The translations under genes were made by a program, and so were the position numbers. Below are positions 1 to 6,408 of a DNA stretch of 9,005 nt, in pieces (the first letter of the stretch is position 1; every line of letters begins with the position of its first letter). The DNA comes from Thermoplasmata archaeon (lineage in GTDB: Archaea > Thermoplasmatota > Thermoplasmata > UBA184), in assembly GCA_021827545.1 (NCBI GenBank), contig JAKAVH010000037.1, positions 1-9,005 of the forward strand. Reading direction: 5' to 3'. The notes beneath the pieces were generated by a model, which saw only the letters and a program-made list of their open reading frames with translations, did no database searches and was not told the origin of the DNA.

Positions 1-216
1 ATCGCGATCGAGATCGCGATGAACGCGGCGATCCTCAACTTCGTCTACTTCGGTGCCTACCTCGGCGGAACGCCGGGACTCACCGGCCAGTCGATCGCGG
101 TGGTCCTGGTCGGCTTCGCGGCCACCGAGGTCGCGGTCGGGCTCGGGATCGTGCTCGCGCTCAACCGCGTGAAGGGAACGATCAACGTCGAGAAGGCCAC
201 GGAACTCCGCCTCTAG
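1..216 (+). CDS. nuoK: NADH-quinone oxidoreductase-like subunit K, 3' part
   Basis: This is the C-terminal 71 residues of NuoK/FpoK, a small three-helix membrane subunit of complex I-type enzymes; the reading frame is open from base 1, so the 5' end lies outside the window. It contains the family pattern IAIEIAMNAAILNFV (partial residues 1-15), equivalent to the G-x-E-L-x-x-N-A-x-N-L-N-F segment of helix 2. A second helix carries FAATEVAVGLGI (39-50). The two membrane glutamates (partial residues 4 and 43) correspond to the conserved Glu pair (E36 and E72 in E. coli) that links the quinone-site arm to the antiporter subunits. The tail ends INVEKATELRL before TAG at 214-216. The gene is followed immediately by nuoL, the usual order. 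The Met at base 19 is internal, not the start. Identification is strong; the electron donor (NADH, F420H2, ferredoxin) cannot be read from this subunit. Confidence 0.95.
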   Translation: MAIEIAMNAAILNFVYFGAYLGGTPGLTGQSIAVVLVGFAATEVAVGLGIVLALNRVKGTINVEKATELRL

Positions 217-279
217 GGGGGATGGGGGACGAGCGGACTCACCGGACTCTTCGACTGGGCGTTCCTCGTCCCGCTCTTC

Positions 280-2232
280 ATGGTCGCCGCGTTCGCGATC
301 GTCGGGCTCGCCGGCACCCGGCTGAAGCGCCTCGAGTGGGGCGGGTGGGTCGCGGTCGCCTTCTCGGGCGCGGCGCTCGTCGTCGGGGTGCTCATCGGCG
401 CGGGCGAGATGCTCGACCCGGGACGGTACACGGTCGTCCAGTACACCTGGCTCCACCTCGGCCCCGCGCCCGGGGTGTTCCCGAACGGCGTCTCGCTCGT
501 CGTCGGGACGCTCGTCGACCCGATCTCGGCGCTGATGCTGCTCGTCGTGACGGTCGTCGGCTTCCTCGTGATGCTCTACTCGATCGGGTACATGCACCAC
601 GACCGGGGGCTTCCCCGGTACTACGCCGAGCTCTCGCTCTTCCTCGCGGCGATGAGCGGGCTCGTCCTCGCGAACAACCTGCTCGAGTTCTTCCTCTTCT
701 GGGAGCTGGTCGGCGTCTGCTCCTACTTCCTGATCGGCTTCTACTACGAGAAGCCGAGCGCCGCGAGCGCGGCGAAAGAGGCGTTCCTCGTGACGCGGGT
801 CGGGGACGTGATGTTCCTGCTCGGGATCTTCCTCTACTTCTCCCGCTACGCGCTCGCGGGCCCCGCCGGCCTCGGCGGATGGGCCGCGAACGGGTTCGTC
901 TTCACGAACGGCAACCAGCCGTTCCTCGCCTCCTCGATGGGCGGCAACTCGACGCTGCTCACGGTCGCGGGGATCATGATCCTCGGAGGCGCGGCGGGGA
1001 AGAGCGCACAGTTCCCGCTCCACGTCTGGCTACCGGACGCGATGGAGGGCCCGACGACCGTCTCGGCGCTCATCCACGCCGCGACGATGGTCGCCGCCGG
1101 CGTCTACCTGCTCGCGGTCACGAGCCTCTTCCTCGGGTTCACCTCGCTCGACCAGCTCGTGATCGTCGCGATCGGCGGGTTCACGACGTTCTTCGCGGCG
1201 ACGATGGCGGTCGTCCATCCCGACATCAAACGCGTGATCGCGTACTCGACGATCAGCCAGCTCGGCTACATGGTGCTCGCCGTCGGGGCGGGGTTCGCGA
1301 TGGTCGGGCTCTTCCACCTCTTCACGCACGCGTTCTTCAAGGCGCTCCTCTTCCTCGCCGCCGGCTCGGTCATCCACGCGGTCGGCACCCAGGACCTGTT
1401 CAAGATGGGCGGGCTCCGAAAGCCGATGCGCGTCACCGCCGCGGCGTTCGCGATCGGTGGCCTCGCGCTCGCCGGCATCCCGCCGTTCGCCGGGTTCTGG
1501 AGCAAGGACGACATCCTCGGCTCGCTCTACTCCGAGCTCGGGACGCACCCCGCGTACTGGCCGTTCTTCCTCCTCGCGTTCGCCGCGGTGTTCCTGACGG
1601 CGTACTACATCTTCCGGGCCTGGTTCCTCGCCTTCTCGGGCGACGGCCCGCGCGACCCCACGCTCCCGCACGCGCACGAGGGTCCGTGGGTCATGCAGGT
1701 CCCGCTCGTGGTCCTCTCCGCCCTCGCGATCGGCTCGGGGCTCCTCATCTTCTGGCCCAACTTCGACAGCCTCCTTCTGAACGGCGCGGGCGTCACCGGG
1801 ATCCCGCCCGTCTTCGGGACGAGCGATCTTCTCCTCTCGGCCGCGAGCGTGATCCTCGCGGCGAGCGGCATCGCGCTCGCGTGGCGCCTCTGGGGGAACG
1901 GGCGCATCTTCGTCCTCGCCCCGACGAGCGCGGTGGCCCCGGTCCGCACGCTCCTCCTCAACCGCTACTACTTCAAGATCGGCTACGACTGGATCGGGAC
2001 CCGGGCCGTCTACACGGTCGCCCGGGCGGCCGACTTCGTCGACCAGTTCGTGATCGACGGGACCGTTCATGGTTTCGAGCGGATCTTCGCCGGGCTGAGC
2101 GAGCGCCTTCGGCGGATCCAGTCGGGGCTCGTCTCCGACTACGCGGCGTACGTCGTCGCGGGACTGCTCGCGGTGTTCGTCCTCCTGCTCCTGGTCGCGC
2201 CGTACCTCATCGCCACGGTCGGAGGGAAGTAG
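280..2232 (+). CDS. nuoL: NADH-quinone oxidoreductase-like subunit L (proton-pumping antiporter-like subunit)
   Basis: Distal proton-pumping subunit of the membrane arm (NuoL/FpoL), 650 residues from the ATG at 280. Visible family signatures are YMHHDRGLPRYYAELSLF (104-121), LFWELVGVCSYFLIGFYY (139-156) with the channel Glu142, GKSAQFPLHVWLPDAMEGPT (240-259) with Lys241, HAATMVAAG (266-274), IKRVIAYSTISQLGYM (316-331), HAFFKALLF (350-358) with Lys354, and GFWSKDD (405-411) with Lys409. These match the Glu/Lys series of E. coli NuoL (E144, K229, K342, K399). The C-terminus (LLLNRYYFKIGYDWI at about 558-572, then amphipathic sequence and a final helix at 623-645) fits the lateral helix and last membrane helix that brace NuoM and NuoN. 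The start is doubtful. In this frame there is no ATG, GTG or TTG between the nuoK stop and 280, yet the sequence from 229 reads as a natural N-terminus (GLTGLFDWAFLVPLF) completing membrane helix 1. An out-of-frame ATG at 222 would join it if the G run at 224-228 were one base shorter. The function call is firm; the exact N-terminus is not. Confidence 0.95.
   Translation: MVAAFAIVGLAGTRLKRLEWGGWVAVAFSGAALVVGVLIGAGEMLDPGRYTVVQYTWLHLGPAPGVFPNGVSLVVGTLVDPISALMLLVVTVVGFLVMLYSIGYMHHDRGLPRYYAELSLFLAAMSGLVLANNLLEFFLFWELVGVCSYFLIGFYYEKPSAASAAKEAFLVTRVGDVMFLLGIFLYFSRYALAGPAGLGGWAANGFVFTNGNQPFLASSMGGNSTLLTVAGIMILGGAAGKSAQFPLHVWLPDAMEGPTTVSALIHAATMVAAGVYLLAVTSLFLGFTSLDQLVIVAIGGFTTFFAATMAVVHPDIKRVIAYSTISQLGYMVLAVGAGFAMVGLFHLFTHAFFKALLFLAAGSVIHAVGTQDLFKMGGLRKPMRVTAAAFAIGGLALAGIPPFAGFWSKDDILGSLYSELGTHPAYWPFFLLAFAAVFLTAYYIFRAWFLAFSGDGPRDPTLPHAHEGPWVMQVPLVVLSALAIGSGLLIFWPNFDSLLLNGAGVTGIPPVFGTSDLLLSAASVILAASGIALAWRLWGNGRIFVLAPTSAVAPVRTLLLNRYYFKIGYDWIGTRAVYTVARAADFVDQFVIDGTVHGFERIFAGLSERLRRIQSGLVSDYAAYVVAGLLAVFVLLLLVAPYLIATVGGK
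2221..2226 (+). promoter_or_regulatory. Shine-Dalgarno site for nuoM
   Basis: GGAGGG inside the last codons of nuoL, 10 nt before the ATG at 2237. It is complementary to the CCUCC of archaeal 16S rRNA 3' ends. It supports the 2237 start and translation of nuoM from a shared transcript. Confidence 0.55.
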
Positions 2233-2236
2233 GTCG

Positions 2237-3712
2237 ATGCTGCCGCTGATCTCGATCGTCCTCGCGACCCTGCTGGCGGGCACCGTCGCGACGTTCCTCT
2301 CCGGCACGAGGGCCCGATGGACGGCGCTCGCGACCTCGCTCGCCTTCCTCGCCGAGGTCGCGGTCCTGTTCGTGCGCTACCCGGGCTGGCCGGGCTACAC
2401 CGGCGCGGGGATCCCGGGTTTCGCCGAGGGCGAGTCGTACGCCTGGATCCACCTCTCGTGGCTCCAGATCAACTACACGGTCGGGGTCGACGGGATCTCG
2501 CTCGTCCTCATCCTCCTGACCGCGATCCTCCAGGTCGCGACGGTGATCTACTCCTGGGGCGAAGCGCGGCGGCCTTCGGCGTACTTCGGCCTCGTGTTGC
2601 TCACCTGCCTCGGCTGCTTCGGGGTCTTCGTCGCGCTCGACATCCTCCTGTTCTTCCTCTTCTGGGAGGCGGTTCTTGTGCCGATGTTCTTCCTCATCGG
2701 CTTCTGGGGCGGCCCGCGACGACGCTACGCGGCGCTGAAGTTCTTCGTCTACACGCACGTCGCGTCGATCGTGATGCTGGTCGGCCTGCTCGCGCTCGTC
2801 TTCTACTCGGGCGCCACGTCGTTCGACTTCTCGGCCGTCGACGCCGCCGCCCGCGGCCTCACGGGGGTCGTGCAGGCGTTCCTGTTCCTCGCGCTCTTCT
2901 TCGGGTTCGGCGTCAAGTTCCCGATCGTTCCGTTCCACACCTGGTTGCCGGACGCGCACGTCGAGGCGCCGACGGGCGCTTCGGTGCTGCTCGCGGGCCT
3001 CCTGCTCAAGCTCGGCGGCTACGGACTCATCCGCTGGGCCGTCGAGGTCCTCCCGAGCGGCCTGCACACCGACCAGCCGATCCTCTTTGCGGTCGCGTTC
3101 CTCTCGATCGTCTGGGGGTCGGTCCTCTCGCTCTCCCAGCGCGACCTGAAGCGGCTGGTCGCCTACTCGTCGATCAACCACATGGGCATCGTCCTCCTGG
3201 CGATCGCCCTCGGTTCGTCGCTCGGTCTGCTCGCCGCCGTGCTCCTCATGTTCGCCCACGGGATCGTGAGCGGACTTTTGTTCATGTCGGCGGGGAGCGT
3301 CCACCACACGTTCGGCACCCGCGACATCCCGAACCTCGGCGGGATCACGCCCCGGACCCCCGCGCTCTCGACGATGATCATGGTCGGGTCGCTCGCCTCG
3401 CTCGGCCTGCCGGCCCTGATCAGCTTCCCGGCGGAGTTCACGGCCCTGCTCGCCACCTACAACGGTCTCGGCTACTGGGTCTTCGTTCCGCTCGCGATCC
3501 TGGTCGTCACGGCGGCGTTCTACCTGTGGATGATGCAGCGGATGCTCTTCGGTCCCGAGAAGGGAGTACCGGGCGACGCCCGCGACCTCCCCTGGCACGA
3601 AGGCGTCGGGATGGGGATCCTCGTCGCGGCGACGATCGTCTTCGGCATCTTGCCGGCGCTCCTCGTGGACGTGATCGTGAGCTCGCCCGTGAAGGGCTTC
3701 CCGGGGACGTGA
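2237..3712 (+). CDS. nuoM: NADH-quinone oxidoreductase-like subunit M (proton-pumping antiporter-like subunit)
   Basis: Middle antiporter-like subunit of the complex I-type membrane arm, 491 residues, close to the usual NuoM length. The N-terminal part ends in YTVGVDGISLVLILLT (80-95), the hallmark before the first conserved helix pair. FFLFWEAVLVPMFFLIGFWG (139-158) carries Glu144, the same number as the essential Glu144 of E. coli NuoM. GFGVKFPIVPFHTWLPDAHV (223-242) carries Lys227. EAPTGASVLLAGLLLKLGGYG (243-263) carries Lys258. RDLKRLVAYSSINHMG (302-317) and FPAEF (397-401, Glu400) follow, matching E. coli K234, K265 and E407. All residues of the proton path appear present. It starts 4 nt after the nuoL stop with an upstream GGAGGG, and its own stop lies 4 nt before nuoN, so it is surely part of the same operon. 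The FpoM/NuoM distinction cannot be made from sequence by eye. Confidence 0.96.
   Translation: MLPLISIVLATLLAGTVATFLSGTRARWTALATSLAFLAEVAVLFVRYPGWPGYTGAGIPGFAEGESYAWIHLSWLQINYTVGVDGISLVLILLTAILQVATVIYSWGEARRPSAYFGLVLLTCLGCFGVFVALDILLFFLFWEAVLVPMFFLIGFWGGPRRRYAALKFFVYTHVASIVMLVGLLALVFYSGATSFDFSAVDAAARGLTGVVQAFLFLALFFGFGVKFPIVPFHTWLPDAHVEAPTGASVLLAGLLLKLGGYGLIRWAVEVLPSGLHTDQPILFAVAFLSIVWGSVLSLSQRDLKRLVAYSSINHMGIVLLAIALGSSLGLLAAVLLMFAHGIVSGLLFMSAGSVHHTFGTRDIPNLGGITPRTPALSTMIMVGSLASLGLPALISFPAEFTALLATYNGLGYWVFVPLAILVVTAAFYLWMMQRMLFGPEKGVPGDARDLPWHEGVGMGILVAATIVFGILPALLVDVIVSSPVKGFPGT
3709..3712 (+). promoter_or_regulatory. Ribosome binding site for nuoN overlapping the nuoM stop
   Basis: GTGA, part of the archaeal GGTGA-type Shine-Dalgarno core, contains the nuoM stop codon TGA and sits 4 nt before the nuoN ATG at 3717. 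The same layout recurs at the next junction. It implies that ribosomes terminating on nuoM re-engage at nuoN. Confidence 0.4.
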
Positions 3713-3716
3713 GACG

Positions 3717-5303
3717 ATGGACGTCGTCGCGTTCGTCCTGCCGTTCCTCCCCGAGGTCGTCCTGCTCGCGGCGACGCTGCTGATCTTCCTCCTCGACGTG
3801 CTGCACGTGCGCCGGACCGAGATCGTCGGGACGCTCGCGGTCGCCGGGTCCGCCGTCGCGCTCCTCCTTGTCGTCGCCGACCTCCGCTTCGCACCGCTCG
3901 CGTCCCTCGCCACGTTGCCGGCGGCCCGCATCGACGCGGCCGGCTCGCCGACCGCCCTCTTCGCGTTCACGTCGCTCGGTCTCGTCTTCCAGGGCGTCTT
4001 CCTGATCGCGACCCTGCTCGTCAGCCTCGCCTCCGTGAGCCGCCCGTCCGACGAGCGCGGCGCGCCGATCTTCTTCGGCCTCCTCCTCCTCGCCACGCTC
4101 GGGATGCTCCTCGTCACGGTCGCAGCCGACCTCATCTTCCTGCTCCTCGCGATCGAGCTCACGAGCATCTCGACCTACCTCTTGGTCGCCTACACGCGCC
4201 GCGACCCTCGCTCGCTCGAGGCGGCGATGAAGTTCTACATCATCGGCGCCCTCTCGACGACGCTCTCGTTCTTCGGGGCCTCCCTGCTCTACGGCGCCTA
4301 CGGCACGACGAACCTCTACGCGATACGGCTCGCGGCCGGTCCTGTCGGCTTCCCCGTCCTGGTCCTGCTCGGCTACGGGTTCCTGATCGCGGGGCTCGCG
4401 TTCAAGGCGACCCTCGTCCCGTTCCACGCGTGGGCGGTCGACGTCTACGACGGCGCGCCGTCGGACGTCACCGCCTTCCTCGCGGGCGGGTCGAAGAAGG
4501 TCGGCCTCTTCGCGTTCTTCCTCGTCTTCCTGGCCCCGATCCTCTTCGTGCGGTCGGTGGGGGGCGGCTCGCCGTTTACGGGCGCCTCGGTCGGGCTCGG
4601 CCCGGTCTTCCAGCTCACGCTCGGCGTTCTCGCGGTCCTCAACATGACGGTGGGGAACGTCCTCGCGCTCCTCCAGAAGGAGATGAAGCGGATGCTCGCC
4701 TACTCGTCGATCAGCCAGGCCGGCTACATGCTCATCGGCATCACCGTCGGCACGGCGCCGGCGATCGCCGGCGCGACGCTCCAGATCTTCGCCCACGTCT
4801 TCATGAAGGGCGCCGCGTTCCTCGTGGTGGGGGGCGTCGCGGCGCTCGGGATCGGGCCCCTCGTCGACGACTACCGGGGCCTCGGGACGCGCCGGCCGCT
4901 CCTGTCCGTCGCGTTCGCCCTGATGCTGCTGTCGCTCGCGGGCGTCCCGCTGACGATAGGGTTCGTGTCGAAGTTCGTCCTGTTCAGCGCCGCCGTCCAA
5001 GCCCAGGGTTTCTTCGTCTGGCTCGCGGTCGCCGGCTTGCTGAACAGCGCGCTCAGCGTCTTCTACTACGCCCGCGTTCTCAAGGTGATGTTCTTCGACC
5101 CCGCACCGGCCGCCCCTACCGTCCGCGGCGCGGTCGAGGGCGCCTCCGAGCCCCCGATCCTTCCCGCCGGCGGGCTTGGCTACGGCCGCGCGGTCGCGAT
5201 CGGCCTCTCCGCCGTGCTGATCGTCCTCGTCGGGCTCTACCCGCAACCGGTTCTGGGCGCCATCCAGCTCGCCGCCCAGCATTTCGTGAGCAGCGGAGCG
5301 TGA
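3717..5303 (+). CDS. nuoN: NADH-quinone oxidoreductase-like subunit N (proton-pumping antiporter-like subunit)
   Basis: Third antiporter-like subunit, next to the NuoK/NuoJ/NuoH end of the membrane arm; 528 residues, longer than E. coli NuoN (485). Key segments are LLLAIELTSISTYLLVAYTR (142-161) with Glu147 (equivalent to E. coli E133), LEAAMKFYIIGALST (167-181), GLAFKATLVPFHAWAVDVYD (226-245) with Lys230 (K217), GAPSDVTAFLAGGSKKVGLF (246-265) with Lys260/Lys261 (K247 region), KEMKRMLAYSSISQAGYML (321-339), HVFMKGAAFLVVGG (360-373) and GVPLTIGFVSKF (409-420) with Lys419. The extra length is partly in the loop near 280-296 (Gly/Ser rich) and in a Pro/Ala-rich loop at about 461-485 before the last helix. 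It starts 4 nt after nuoM. It ends the Nuo block; no FpoO-like gene follows, and the next gene is a flavoprotein of lipid/quinone metabolism. Confidence 0.96.
   Translation: MDVVAFVLPFLPEVVLLAATLLIFLLDVLHVRRTEIVGTLAVAGSAVALLLVVADLRFAPLASLATLPAARIDAAGSPTALFAFTSLGLVFQGVFLIATLLVSLASVSRPSDERGAPIFFGLLLLATLGMLLVTVAADLIFLLLAIELTSISTYLLVAYTRRDPRSLEAAMKFYIIGALSTTLSFFGASLLYGAYGTTNLYAIRLAAGPVGFPVLVLLGYGFLIAGLAFKATLVPFHAWAVDVYDGAPSDVTAFLAGGSKKVGLFAFFLVFLAPILFVRSVGGGSPFTGASVGLGPVFQLTLGVLAVLNMTVGNVLALLQKEMKRMLAYSSISQAGYMLIGITVGTAPAIAGATLQIFAHVFMKGAAFLVVGGVAALGIGPLVDDYRGLGTRRPLLSVAFALMLLSLAGVPLTIGFVSKFVLFSAAVQAQGFFVWLAVAGLLNSALSVFYYARVLKVMFFDPAPAAPTVRGAVEGASEPPILPAGGLGYGRAVAIGLSAVLIVLVGLYPQPVLGAIQLAAQHFVSSGA
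5300..5303 (+). promoter_or_regulatory. Ribosome binding site for the reductase gene overlapping the nuoN stop
   Basis: GTGA containing the nuoN TGA stop, 4 nt before the ATG at 5308, the same geometry as at nuoM/nuoN. A GGAG at 5295-5298 is an alternative binding site. Either way the reductase is expected to be translated from the nuo transcript. Confidence 0.4.
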
Positions 5304-5307
5304 GGGA

Positions 5308-6408
5308 ATGGACCGATACGACGTCGTGGTCGTCGGCGCCGGGCCCGCGGGGTCGCTCGCGGCGCGGGCGGCGGCCGAGCACGGCGCCCGCACGCTCCTG
5401 CTCGACCACCGACGGGAGCTCGGCCATCCCGTGCAGTGTGGGGAGTTCGTGCCGGCGCCCGAGGAGCTCGCGGACCTGTTCGACGCCCCCGAGCTCATCG
5501 CGACCGCGTTCGACGTCCCTCCGACCACCGTCCAGCGGACGACCCGCACGATGGCGTGCGTCTCGCCGTACGGCCATCGCTTTTGCTTCCCGCTCCGCGG
5601 GCTGACGGTCTCCCGTCGCGCGTTCGACAAGGCGCTCGCCGTCCGGGCGGAAGGTGCGGGCGCCGAGCTGCGCTACCCCCTCGGGGTGACCGGGGTCCGG
5701 GACGACCAAGTCCGATGCGCGGACGGCTCGACGGTCTCGGCGTCCGTCATCGTGGGGGCGGACGGCCCGATCTCGACGGTCGGCCGGTCGGTCGGGTTCG
5801 TCCCCCGCCGCGAGCTCTTCCGCATGATCACGGCGACCGCCGACCGGCCGCTCGGCGACGAGATCGACCTCTACTTCGGTCGGTCGGCGCCCGGCGGCTA
5901 CGCGTGGGCGTTCCCGAGGGCGCACGACGCGAACGTCGGCCTCGGGGTGGGGCACCTCCCGAAGCACGGGAGCCTCGACCGAATGCTCGACCGGTTCGTC
6001 GCGGCCGAACACCTCGGCGCCGTGCGCGACCGCACGCGCTGGTGGGTCCCGATCGGACCGCCCCCCGACCGCCTCGTCTTCGGTCGGGCCCTCCTCGCCG
6101 GCGACGCGGCGAACCTCGTGATGGCGACGAACGGCGGGGGGATCCCGACGGCGATGCTCAGCGGGTGGCTCGCCGGCCGTCACGCCGGCCTCCACGTCCG
6201 GGACGGGGCCCCGCTCACCGACTACGACGTCGCCTGGCGCCGGGCCCTCTTCGGGCCCCTCGAGCGGGCCGCCCGCATCGAGCGGTTCGCGGCGCGGTTC
6301 TCGGGGGTTGATTTCTTGCTCGCCCTGGGTATGCGCTATATCGGGAGCTCGGGTCTGGACGAGATGATGCGGCTGCGTTGGCCCGGGCGCCTCGGGAGAA
6401 ACTCGTGA
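5308..6408 (+). CDS. Geranylgeranyl reductase-family FAD-dependent oxidoreductase
   Basis: 366-residue flavoprotein of the geranylgeranyl reductase (GGR) family, which saturates isoprenoid chains of archaeal membrane lipids, chlorophyll or quinone side chains. Visible elements are an N-terminal FAD-binding Rossmann motif GAGPAGSLAAR (10-20), followed by the acidic end of strand 2 (Asp33). A conserved Cys44 sits in QCGE (43-46), as in archaeal GGRs. VIVGADGPIS (148-157) is the second FAD motif. The substrate-site signature Y-x-W-x-F-P-x7-G-x-G is intact at 198-213 (YAWAFP then GLG). The third FAD motif LAGDAANLV (263-271) leads into NGGGIPTAMLSG (275-286). No membrane helix is obvious; the family is soluble or peripheral. 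It is somewhat shorter than characterised archaeal GGRs (about 400-450), mainly at the C-terminus. It follows nuoN by 4 nt and overlaps the polyprenyl synthase by 4 nt. The substrate could be archaeal lipid or the menaquinone tail; the neighbours make the latter possible, but the sequence does not decide. Confidence 0.88.
   Translation: MDRYDVVVVGAGPAGSLAARAAAEHGARTLLLDHRRELGHPVQCGEFVPAPEELADLFDAPELIATAFDVPPTTVQRTTRTMACVSPYGHRFCFPLRGLTVSRRAFDKALAVRAEGAGAELRYPLGVTGVRDDQVRCADGSTVSASVIVGADGPISTVGRSVGFVPRRELFRMITATADRPLGDEIDLYFGRSAPGGYAWAFPRAHDANVGLGVGHLPKHGSLDRMLDRFVAAEHLGAVRDRTRWWVPIGPPPDRLVFGRALLAGDAANLVMATNGGGIPTAMLSGWLAGRHAGLHVRDGAPLTDYDVAWRRALFGPLERAARIERFAARFSGVDFLLALGMRYIGSSGLDEMMRLRWPGRLGRNS
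6394..6398 (+). promoter_or_regulatory. Shine-Dalgarno site that decides the polyprenyl synthase start
   Basis: GGGAG six nt upstream of the GTG at 6405. This spacing, together with the GTGA overlap with the reductase stop, favours GTG 6405 over the upstream in-frame TTG at 6378, which would lie before this site and add nine residues (MARAPREKL) of no recognisable family character. Confidence 0.55.

Noticed and set aside
222..2249. Long open frame from the ATG at 222, covering nuoL in another frame
   Set aside because: Its translation is Arg/Pro-rich with no membrane helices or family motifs. It is open because the GC-rich third positions of nuoL suppress stops. Only the ATG itself is of interest, as a possible nuoL start.
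2207..5630. Very long antisense open frames (2207-4168 and 3507-5630, overlapping)
   Set aside because: They are composed of low-complexity Arg/Glu/Asp/Ala sequence antisense to nuoM and nuoN, whose identities are certain. Such frames are expected opposite high-GC membrane protein genes.
6378..6404. Upstream TTG start for the polyprenyl synthase
   Set aside because: It would overlap the reductase by 31 nt, precedes the GGGAG site and adds residues without family character. The GTG at 6405 with its 4-nt overlap and spaced ribosome binding site fits better.
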